A stretch of 64,000 nucleotides of DNA. Origin: JAZKHT01 sp040385245. GTDB lineage: Bacteria; Pseudomonadota; Alphaproteobacteria; Rhodobacterales; Rhodobacteraceae. The translations under genes and the position numbers were made by a program. The notes beneath the pieces were generated by a model that saw only the letters and a program-made list of their open reading frames with translations, was not told where the DNA came from and made no database searches. Positions 45,231 through 53,752 of the stretch are shown piece by piece (the stretch's first letter is position 1; every line of letters starts with the position of its first letter). The stretch is taken from positions 124,001-188,000 of the forward strand of contig JAZKHT010000003.1 in the NCBI GenBank assembly GCA_040385245.1, in the 5' to 3' direction.

Positions 45231-46004
45231 ATGACCGACCTGCCCGCCTTTGCCCCCAGCCCAGTCGCTGTGACCTTTGTCGGTGCCGGTCCGGGGGCTG
45301 CGGCGCATCTGACGCTTGCCGCCTTTCGCGCCCTGCAGGACTGCGACGTGGTGATCCATGACCGGCTGGTGGGGGCCGAAATCCTTGCGCTGATCCCGGC
45401 CCGCGTGACCCGGCTGGATGTCGGGAAAGAGGGGTTCGGCCCCTCAACCTCGCAATCCGTCATCAACGCCACGCTGGTGGCCCAAGGCCAGACCGGCGCG
45501 CGCATCGTGCGGCTGAAGGGCGGCGATTGCGGCATCTTCGGCCGTCTGGACGAAGAGATGGACGCGCTTGAAGCCGCGGGCCTGTCTTTCCGCATCCTGC
45601 CCGGCCTGACCTCGGCTGCCGTCGCTGCGGCCAATATCGGCCAGTCGCTGACCAAACGCGGGCGCAACGGATCGCTGCGCATCGTCACCGGGCACGACAT
45701 GGAAGGCTTTGCCGAACAGGACTGGCGCGGCATGGCCCGCCCGGGCGAGGTTGCAGCGATCTACATGGGCAAGAAATCCGCCCGCTTCATCCAAGGCCGC
45801 CTGATGATGCACGGGGCGGCCCCCGACACGCCCGTGGCCATCGTCGAAAACGTCAGCCGCGCGGACGAACGCATCATCGACGCCACCCTTGCCGGCCTGC
45901 CCGATGCCGTGGCCGCACTGGACGGCCCTGCCGTGCTGTTGTTCGGCCTTGCCCCCCGCCGCGCCCGCGCGGCCCTGCCCATCCTGAAAGAGGCCACCGC
46001 ATGA
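45231..46004 (+). CDS. cobA: Uroporphyrinogen-III C-methyltransferase (SUMT)
   Basis: Methylates uroporphyrinogen III at C2 and C7 to give precorrin-2, the branch point to siroheme. The 257-residue protein shows VTFVGAGPGAAAHLTLAAFR, the DVVIHDRLVG motif, RLKGGDCGIFGR and the ALEAAGLSFRILPGLTSA segment. No CysG-like dehydrogenase/ferrochelatase half is fused. First gene of the operon; siroheme is the cofactor of the sulfite reductase encoded downstream. Could be named cysG-like/sumT instead of cobA. Confidence 0.92.
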   Translation: MTDLPAFAPSPVAVTFVGAGPGAAAHLTLAAFRALQDCDVVIHDRLVGAEILALIPARVTRLDVGKEGFGPSTSQSVINATLVAQGQTGARIVRLKGGDCGIFGRLDEEMDALEAAGLSFRILPGLTSAAVAAANIGQSLTKRGRNGSLRIVTGHDMEGFAEQDWRGMARPGEVAAIYMGKKSARFIQGRLMMHGAAPDTPVAIVENVSRADERIIDATLAGLPDAVAALDGPAVLLFGLAPRRARAALPILKEATA

Positions 46005-46309
46005 AAGCCCCCCGCTTCACCCCAAAGGTCGTCACCGCCAACCGACTGCGCGAGGGCGATGTGGTCTATCTGACCGCCGATGACCAATGGACCCCGCACC
46101 ACGCGCAGGCCGAGTTGATCGAGGACGAGGCCCACGCCCAGATGCGCCTGTTGCATGGGGCCGCGCAAAAGCTGGTCGTCGTCGGGGCCTATCTGGCCGA
46201 TGCAAAGCCCGGCCCGAACGGCCCCGAACCCATCCACTTCCGCGAGGCGTTCCGCACCCGTGGCCCGTCGAACTATCACCACGGCAAACAAGCCGATCTG
46301 GCACACTGA
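46001..46309 (+). CDS. DUF2849 family protein
   Basis: A 102-residue protein starting in a four-base overlap (ATGA) with the SUMT gene. Sequence resembles DUF2849 (TANRLREGDVVYLTADDQW, PIHFREAFRTRGPSNYHHGKQ). Members recur before alphaproteobacterial sulfite reductase genes; the biochemical role is unknown. The conserved polar C-terminus with two histidines and the fixed position suggest a helper of CysI or siroheme handling, but that is inference. Confidence 0.85.
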   Translation: MKAPRFTPKVVTANRLREGDVVYLTADDQWTPHHAQAELIEDEAHAQMRLLHGAAQKLVVVGAYLADAKPGPNGPEPIHFREAFRTRGPSNYHHGKQADLAH

Positions 46310-46316
46310 GGGCAGC

Positions 46317-47976
<1,660 letters not shown>

Positions 47977-47987
<11 letters not shown>

Positions 47988-48744
47988 TACTGGGTCTGCC
48001 AGCACCGGGCCTGACGGATCTGTCGCAGACCGCGTCGCAGCGCTGAACGCCCGCTATCGGCACCACGGGGCCACCGCAGTGCTGGAACACAGCCTGCGCG
48101 ATGCCGATCTGGGCAAGGTGGCGCTGGTGTCGTCGTTCGGGGCGGAATCGGTGGTGCTGCTGCATCTGGTGTCGGTGATCGCGCCGGAAACCCCGGTGCT
48201 GTTCATCGACACGCGGATGCTGTTTGCCGAAACGCTGGATTATCAGCGCCAGCTGGCCGACACCCTGCCCTTGTGCGACGTGCGCACCATCCGCGCCGCC
48301 GCCCCGCGCATCGCATTGGAAGACCCCGACGGCACCCTGCACCAGTTCAACACCGACGCCTGCTGCAGCGTGCGCAAGGTGGAACCGCTGGACCGCGCGC
48401 TAGCCGGTTTTGACGGCTGGATCACCGGGCGCAAACGCTATCAGGGGGCAACGCGCCAGACGGTAGAGTTTTTCGAGGCCGAAGAGGATCTGCGCATCAA
48501 GGTCAACCCGCTGGCCCACTGGGGGCGTGATGATCTTGAGGAATACATGGTCAACAACCGCCTGCCGCGCCATCCGCTTGTTGCGCAGGGCTATCCGTCC
48601 ATCGGGTGCGCGCCCTGCACCAGCCCGGTGAAACCGGGTGAAGATCCGCGCGCAGGCCGTTGGCGTGGTTCGGAAAAAACCGAATGCGGCATCCATTTCG
48701 TCGACGGCAAGGCCGTCCGCATCCCCAAGGAGAACGCGGCATGA
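47977..48744 (+). CDS. cysH: APS/PAPS reductase (iron-sulfur type)
   Basis: Reduces activated sulfate to sulfite with thioredoxin. The 255-residue protein has the PP-loop-like VSSFGAESVVLLHLV, a CC pair in TDACCSVRKVEPL, CAPC and the catalytic cysteine in ECGIH. The CC...CX2C cysteines are the signature of [4Fe-4S] reductases that favour APS over PAPS, so APS is the likely substrate. Overlaps cysI by 11 bases and the next gene by four, a tight coupling of consecutive pathway steps. Confidence 0.93.
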
Positions 48745-49148
48745 CCGTGATCGTCACCGACGCAGGCTTTGGGCCTGACACCTGGAACGCCCCCTTTGTG
48801 ACGCTGGATGATATCGCCAGCCATCAGGGCGCGGTTGATCTGTCCAACACCGACGATCCCACTGCCCTGCTGCCGCATCTGACGGACATCAAACTGATCC
48901 GCGTGGCCTTTCCCGCCTTCAGCGACGGGCGCGCCTTCACCATTGGCCGGCGGTTGCGGATGCTGGGCTATACGGGCCGCCTGCGCGCGCTGGGGCATGT
49001 GATCGCGGATCAATATGCCATGGCGCGCCGCGTGGGGTTTGACGAGGTGGAAATCTCTGACGATCTGGCGCAGCGCCAACCGGCCGACCAATGGGCCTTC
49101 CGCGCCGATTGGCGGGCCCATGACTATCAGTCGCGGCTGCGCGCCTGA
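48741..49148 (+). CDS. DUF934 family protein
   Basis: A 135-residue protein whose ATG overlaps the cysH stop. The DUF934 core is visible (IKLIRVAFPAFSDGRAFTIG, RRLRMLGYTGRLRALGHVIADQY, VGFDEVEI). The family is consistently linked to sulfite reductase genes and is sometimes called an oxidoreductase, but no cofactor-binding motif is visible. Function unknown. Confidence 0.87.
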   Translation: MTVIVTDAGFGPDTWNAPFVTLDDIASHQGAVDLSNTDDPTALLPHLTDIKLIRVAFPAFSDGRAFTIGRRLRMLGYTGRLRALGHVIADQYAMARRVGFDEVEISDDLAQRQPADQWAFRADWRAHDYQSRLRA

Positions 49149-49200
49149 TCCGGGGCTTTCCCCACGCGCCCATCTGACGTATTTCCGAAAGCGAAGAAGC

Positions 49201-50034
49201 ATGACCGAAGCGAGTGCCGTGAACGAAGTTGCCGCCCAACCCGCCCTGAAACCGCATCTGCCCGATGCGCAGATCGTCACATCCGTGCAGCACTGGACGG
49301 ACAGGCTGTTCTCGTTCCGCGTGACCCGGCCCCGGTCGCTACGGTTCCGGTCGGGCGAATTCGTGATGATCGGGCTGATGGGCGACAACGGCAAGCCGCT
49401 GTTGCGCGCCTATTCCATCGCCTCGCCGTCCTGGGACGAAGAGCTGGAGTTCTATTCGATCAAGGTGCCCGATGGCCCGCTGACATCGAAATTGCAGCAT
49501 ATCACCGTGGGCGATGAAATCATCCTGCGCCCCAAACCGGTGGGCACGCTGGTGCATGACGCGCTGCTGCCGGGCAAGCGGCTGTGGTTTCTGGCCACCG
49601 GCACCGGTCTGGCCCCCTTCGCGTCCTTGATGCGAGAGCCGGAGACGTACGAGAAATACGATCAGGTCATCATGATGCACACCTGCCGCGAGGTGGCAGA
49701 ACTGGAATATGGCCGCCAATTGGTGGACAGGCTGAAGGATGACCCGCTGATCGGTGACATGGTCGAGGGAAAGCTTCTGTATTACCCCACCACCACGCGC
49801 GACCCTTCGGCGCATATGGGCCGCGTGACCGACAATCTGGCATCGGGCAAGGTCTTTGCCGATCTGGGCCTGCCGCGGATGGACCCGGCTACCGACCGCG
49901 CAATGGTCTGCGGCTCGCTGGCGTTCAACGTGGACGTGAAGGCGATCCTTGAAGGCTTTGGCCTGCGCGAGGGTGCCAATTCCGACCCCAAGGAATATGT
50001 GGTCGAAAAGGCCTTTGTCGGCGACGGCATCTGA
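49201..50034 (+). CDS. fpr: Ferredoxin--NADP(+) reductase
   Basis: FAD enzyme of 277 residues moving electrons between NADPH and ferredoxin. Seen are the FAD motif LRAYSIASPSWDEELEFYSIKV, the NADP-binding FLATGTGLAPFASLMREPETY and the C-terminal KEYVVEKAFVGDG, typical of the bacterial Fpr subclass. It follows the sulfur genes 52 bases after DUF934 and could feed ferredoxin to CysI, though Fpr also serves oxidative stress. A terminator follows. Confidence 0.93.
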   Translation: MTEASAVNEVAAQPALKPHLPDAQIVTSVQHWTDRLFSFRVTRPRSLRFRSGEFVMIGLMGDNGKPLLRAYSIASPSWDEELEFYSIKVPDGPLTSKLQHITVGDEIILRPKPVGTLVHDALLPGKRLWFLATGTGLAPFASLMREPETYEKYDQVIMMHTCREVAELEYGRQLVDRLKDDPLIGDMVEGKLLYYPTTTRDPSAHMGRVTDNLASGKVFADLGLPRMDPATDRAMVCGSLAFNVDVKAILEGFGLREGANSDPKEYVVEKAFVGDGI

Positions 50035-50053
50035 CACCGAGCCCCAGTCATGA

Positions 50054-50085
50054 AAAGGCCGCGCAAGTCACCTTGCGCGGCCTTT
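50054..50085. terminator. Bidirectional terminator after fpr
   Basis: AAAGGCCGCGCAAG (50054-50067) and CTTGCGCGGCCTTT (50072-50085) form a 14-base perfect stem with a four-base loop, with A residues on the left and T on the right, between two convergent genes. Confidence 0.87.
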
Positions 50086-50099
50086 GTCGTCTTTGGGTA

Positions 50100-50660
50100 T
50101 CAGAGGCCGAGCGCGGCCTTGACCTGCTCGGTCGCCAGACGCTGCAGCGCCGGGTTCTTGGCGGCGGCGTCGATGGCCGATTTCAGCACGGTCTTGGTCG
50201 ACTCTTCCAGCGCCGATGCGTCGATCAGGACGTTGATCGCAGTGGCATCGAAATTGGCCGGGTCAAGCACGGCAGCCGGATCGGCGGCAGTGGCAGCCTC
50301 GGTGGCGGCGGCATCCGTGGCTGCGGCGGCGTCGGTGGCTGCGGCGTCAACGGCAGCGGCGGCGTCGGTCGCAGCGGCGTCAACAGCAGCGGCGGCTTCG
50401 GCGGCGGCAGCCTCGGTCGCGGCGGCGGCTTCGGCAGCGGCAGCCTCGGCGGCGGCGGCAGCTTCGGCGGCGGCAGCAGCAGCGGCGGCTTCGGCAGCGG
50501 CAGCCTCTTCGGCGGCTTTGGCAGCGGCGGCTTCGGCTTCGGCCACAGCGGCGGCGGCAGCTTCTTCAGCGGCCTTTTGCGCCGGGACGTAGCTGAACTG
50601 GTAGTAGCCCAAGGCCGCCAGAACCACGACGACGGCACCAATGATCACGTTCTTGTTCAT
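50100..50660 (-). CDS. Alanine-rich membrane-anchored protein
   Basis: A 186-residue protein: N-terminal hydrophobic anchor (residues about 5-22, IIGAVVVVLAALGYYQF), then a 110-residue Ala/Glu run (EAAAAA and DAAAT repeats, likely a long helix or coiled coil), then a mixed globular tail (about 145-186; NVLIDASALEESTKTVLKSA). Likely periplasmic and bridging part of the envelope. Sequence is low complexity so homology is unreliable. Function unknown; its repeat style resembles the OmpA-like protein 3 kb away. Confidence 0.8.
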   Translation of the reverse strand: MNKNVIIGAVVVVLAALGYYQFSYVPAQKAAEEAAAAAVAEAEAAAAKAAEEAAAAEAAAAAAAAEAAAAAEAAAAEAAAATEAAAAEAAAAVDAAATDAAAAVDAAATDAAAATDAAATEAATAADPAAVLDPANFDATAINVLIDASALEESTKTVLKSAIDAAAKNPALQRLATEQVKAALGL

Positions 50661-50862
50661 CGCACAAATCTCCCATGACCGGAGATACCCTCCGGATGTG
50701 CGGCGGATATGGCAGACCTTGTCACAGATTTAAAGGCCCGCGCAGCGAAACGGGCAATGGGACGCACTTTTGATTGCAGCCAGTTGGTCAATTCCGGTTG
50801 AACCGGCCCGCCCCTGCGTCTATCTTGCGCGCGCAGATTTCAACAATCCAAGGACCACCACC

Positions 50863-51402
50863 ATAGCCCGCAGACCCCACAACGCCCCGCCGCAACGCGA
50901 AACGGGCCCCCGTGTGAACGACCGCATCCGCTCTCCCGAGATCCGCCTGATTGGGGCCGAGGGTGAAAACATCGGCGTCGTGACGCCCGCCCGCGCCATG
51001 GCGCTGGCCGAAGAGGCGGGACTTGACCTTGTCGAGATTTCGCCCAATGCGGAGCCTCCGGTCTGCAAGATCATGGACTTCGGCAAATTCAAATACGAGA
51101 CGCAAAAGCGCGAGGCCGAGGCGCGCAAAAAGCAGAAGATCATCGAGATCAAGGAAATCAAGTTCCGCCCCGGCACGGACACGCATGACTATGACGTCAA
51201 GATGCGGTCGGTGATGAAGTTTCTGGAAGAGGGCGACAAGGTCAAGGTCACCTTGCGCTTTCGTGGCCGCGAAATGGCGCACCAGGAACTGGGGCTTGAA
51301 CTGTTGAACCGCGTTGCCGCCGATGTGGGCGAGGCGGGCAAGATCGAAAGCATGCCGCGGCTGGAAGGCCGCCAGATGGTGATGATGATCGGCCCGAAGT
51401 AA
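50863..51402 (+). CDS. infC: Translation initiation factor IF-3, ATA start
   Basis: Prevents premature 50S joining and checks the start codon. 179 residues: N-terminal domain from RVNDRIRSPEIRLIGAEGEN and the C-terminal domain (VKMRSVMKFLEEGDKVKVTL to QMVMMIGPK). There is no ATG near the conserved N-terminus; ATA at 50863, seven bases after AAGGA, gives MARRPHNAPP. infC genes commonly use rare starts (ATT in E. coli), which let IF-3 repress its own synthesis; the same is expected here. Confidence 0.95.
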   Translation: MARRPHNAPPQRETGPRVNDRIRSPEIRLIGAEGENIGVVTPARAMALAEEAGLDLVEISPNAEPPVCKIMDFGKFKYETQKREAEARKKQKIIEIKEIKFRPGTDTHDYDVKMRSVMKFLEEGDKVKVTLRFRGREMAHQELGLELLNRVAADVGEAGKIESMPRLEGRQMVMMIGPK

Positions 51403-51426
51403 GGCCCTATTCATCGACCGATGCAG

Positions 51427-51449
51427 GGCGCGCCAGTGGCGCGCCTTTT
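51427..51449 (+). terminator. Intrinsic terminator after infC
   Basis: GGCGCGCC (51427-51434), loop AGT, GGCGCGCC (51438-51445), then TTTT. It starts 25 bases after the infC stop. Confidence 0.85.
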
Positions 51450-51505
51450 GCATCTTGCGTATTACTATGGAAATTCAATCCGTTGGCTTCAACCCAGCCG
51501 AAAGA

Positions 51506-52537
51506 TCAATCTTGTTCGGCAGGCGGCGCACCCTGCCCCTTTGGTTCGCGCAATTGGGGGCGGACGGGGATTTCCTTCAGCAGCCCGCCCAGACCCATGC
51601 CCGCGATATCCTCGTCGCTGACAGCCAACCCGCAGGCATAGCGTTCCAGCACCCAGTCCGCCCCGTTCAGCGCGGGGCTGCGGGCGCACCCCGGCAGGCC
51701 GATCACCGGACGATGTCCAAGCTGCCCGTGAAACAGCAGGTTGCCGGGATCGACCGGCATCCCGAACCGCGCGACCTGCCCCCCTGCGGCGCGCACCCCT
51801 TCGGGGGCTGTGTCATGCAGATCGGACGTGGCCGATCCGGTCAGGATCAGCACCAGATCGCCCGGTAGTCCGGGCAGGGCGGCGGCGATGGCCGCGCTGT
51901 CGTGGTCCGTCACCACCACTGCCGACAGGCGCATCCCAAGGGCGCGCAACCGCGCCTCGATCGCGCGGCGACCCTTGGCCGACAGCTTGGCGTCCTGGCC
52001 CGGAACTTCCGTCAGGATCAGGCCAGCGTCGGCCAGTTTCACCGGCAGGACGCGCAACGCGGCACGGGCGACAGATTCGGCCTGTGCCAGCGCCTCCCCT
52101 GCCACCGCATAGCTGATGATCTTGACCGTGCCGACAAGTGTGCCTTTCGTGACACGGGTATTGGCGGCCAAAGTGGCCAGCGTGATCGACGGATCAATCC
52201 GGTTCAGCGCGTGAATGGCACCTGAATCCAGATCGACAATGCCCGGCCCGGTCGCGTTCAGGTTGACCCGGCCGGTAAAGGCGACACTGGCCGACAACCC
52301 CTGCCCTGCAGGGTCGGGCACCAAGGCCGTGGCAAGGCGCGTGGCCGCCGCATCCTCGACCACGTCGCCGGGATCAAGGCGCGCCACGGTCACCTGCGCC
52401 ACCCCCGCCGCCGCCAGCAGCCGCAGATCGGCATCGTCCAGCACCCTGCCCTTGCGCAGGCGCGTGCCGTCCGTCAGCACCGAATGGGCAAGGATCGCAC
52501 CCTTTGCCTGTGCCAGCGGGACCGGGCCGAACCGCAT
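51506..52537 (-). CDS. Molybdopterin-binding protein (MoeA/CinA-like)
   Basis: A 343-residue protein with a C-terminal MoCF domain (residues about 170-320; GDLVLILTGSATSDLHD, then PVIGLPGCARSPALNG). This type occurs next to xdhC and cox maturation genes and is thought to handle molybdenum cofactor for molybdenum hydroxylases. It overlaps the xdhC stop in a TGATG junction, so the two are co-translated. Exact activity is unproven; MobA-like nucleotidyltransferase residues are not evident. Confidence 0.83.
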   Translation of the reverse strand: MRFGPVPLAQAKGAILAHSVLTDGTRLRKGRVLDDADLRLLAAAGVAQVTVARLDPGDVVEDAAATRLATALVPDPAGQGLSASVAFTGRVNLNATGPGIVDLDSGAIHALNRIDPSITLATLAANTRVTKGTLVGTVKIISYAVAGEALAQAESVARAALRVLPVKLADAGLILTEVPGQDAKLSAKGRRAIEARLRALGMRLSAVVVTDHDSAAIAAALPGLPGDLVLILTGSATSDLHDTAPEGVRAAGGQVARFGMPVDPGNLLFHGQLGHRPVIGLPGCARSPALNGADWVLERYACGLAVSDEDIAGMGLGGLLKEIPVRPQLREPKGQGAPPAEQD

Positions 52538-53526
52538 CAGCCCTGCCTCAGCGTCCGGGTGATCTGTGCCATCACCGACACGGCGATTTCCGCCGGGGTC
52601 TTTGCGCCGAGGTCCAGACCCACCGGCGCATGGATGCGGGCGATGTCGGTATCGGTGAACCCAGCGGCGCGCAGCCGGTCCACCCGTTTGGCATGGGTGC
52701 GGCTTGACCCCAGACAGCCCAGATAAAACACCGGGGACCGCAGGGCAAAGCTGATCGCCGGGTCGTCCAGTTTGCTGTCATGCGTCAGGGTGACGATGGC
52801 GGTGCGGGCATCGGGCGCAAGGGTGGCCAGCGCGTCGTCGGGCCAATCCTCAAGGATCGTTTCACCGGGAAAACGGGCCGCCGACCCAAAGGCGGATCGC
52901 GGGTCGATCAGGGTGCAGTCATACCCGCAGGTGCGCGCGATGGACAAAAGCGCCTGCGCGATGTGGACCGCCCCGACAACGATCAGCCGCAGGGGCGGGT
53001 TGTGAATGGCTACGAACCGCGCGTCCCCTTCCATCCCCGATTTGTCGGACCGGAACCGCGCATCGACCGCCGCGTCATCGCCCGGCGTGACCAGTTGGCG
53101 CTGCCAGCTTTCCAGATCGACCGACATTGCCACAGCGCGGTTGGCGGCCCGCGCCTCCACCAGCGCCGCCAGCAGGGCGGGCGACAGGGCAGACCCGGTG
53201 TCCCCCACCGGTTCGACCAGCACCCGGATGGTCCCGCCACAGGCAAGCCCCACGGCAAAGGCCGTCTCGTCGCTGACGCCAAAGGTCAACAGGCGCGGCA
53301 TGCCGTCCGACAGCGCCGCCTGCGCCTCGGTCACGACCGCGCCTTCGACACAGCCACCCGAGACAGAGCCCATGATCTCGCCGCTGCCGGAAATGGCAAG
53401 CTGGCTGCCAGCCTGTCGCGGGGCGGAGCCCCAGGTTTCCACCACGGTGGCAAGGGCAGCGCCTTGGCCGGCCTGATGCCAGTCAAGGGCGGTTTCGGGA
53501 ATGCTGTCATGGGGTGCGCGGGTCAT
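52537..53526 (-). CDS. xdhC: XdhC/CoxI family molybdenum hydroxylase maturation protein
   Basis: About 330 residues. N-terminal XdhC/CoxI domain (WGSAPRQAGSQLAISGSGEI, GSVSGGCVEGAVV, ACGGTIRVLVEP) and C-terminal Rossmann XdhC_C domain (LRLIVVGAVHIAQALL, HDSKLDDPAI, FYLGCLGSSRTH). XdhC binds molybdenum cofactor and helps insert the sulfurated form into xanthine dehydrogenase-type enzymes. ATG chosen at 53526 (GAGG five bases upstream); another ATG lies three bases earlier. No hydroxylase gene is in the window. Confidence 0.9.
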   Translation of the reverse strand: MTRAPHDSIPETALDWHQAGQGAALATVVETWGSAPRQAGSQLAISGSGEIMGSVSGGCVEGAVVTEAQAALSDGMPRLLTFGVSDETAFAVGLACGGTIRVLVEPVGDTGSALSPALLAALVEARAANRAVAMSVDLESWQRQLVTPGDDAAVDARFRSDKSGMEGDARFVAIHNPPLRLIVVGAVHIAQALLSIARTCGYDCTLIDPRSAFGSAARFPGETILEDWPDDALATLAPDARTAIVTLTHDSKLDDPAISFALRSPVFYLGCLGSSRTHAKRVDRLRAAGFTDTDIARIHAPVGLDLGAKTPAEIAVSVMAQITRTLRQG

Positions 53527-53604
53527 CATAGCCTCTTTCGTCGCCGCAATCATGCGGCAGGCCGGGGCCGGATGCCACTGTCAAAAGGTGGCGCATAAAG
53601 AGAA

Positions 53605-53630
53605 GCGCCGTGGGAGGGGACCCACGGCGC
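53605..53630 (-). terminator. Hairpin between OmpA-like gene and xdhC
   Basis: GCGCCGTGGG and CCCACGGCGC (53605-53614 and 53621-53630) form a perfect 10-base stem with loop AGGGGA. On the minus strand it is followed by TTCTCTTTAT, a moderately U-rich tail, so it may terminate the OmpA-like transcript or form the xdhC leader. Confidence 0.5.
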
Positions 53631-53734
53631 CAATGGCACCCCAACAGGGAAGGAAAAGGTGCGATCCGGCAGACGAAACGGGAGGAGAGCGCCCGCCGGA
53701 TGCCTTTGTCTAACCTGCGCCAAGGCATCGTGCC

Positions 53735-53748
53735 TTGACGCAGATCAA
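53735..53748. promoter_or_regulatory. FNR-like box
   Basis: TTGAC-GCAG-ATCAA, one base from the consensus TTGAT-N4-ATCAA. It lies about 209 bases upstream of the xdhC start and four bases beyond the stop codon of the OmpA-like gene. Confidence 0.45.
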
Positions 53749-53752
53749 GCGG

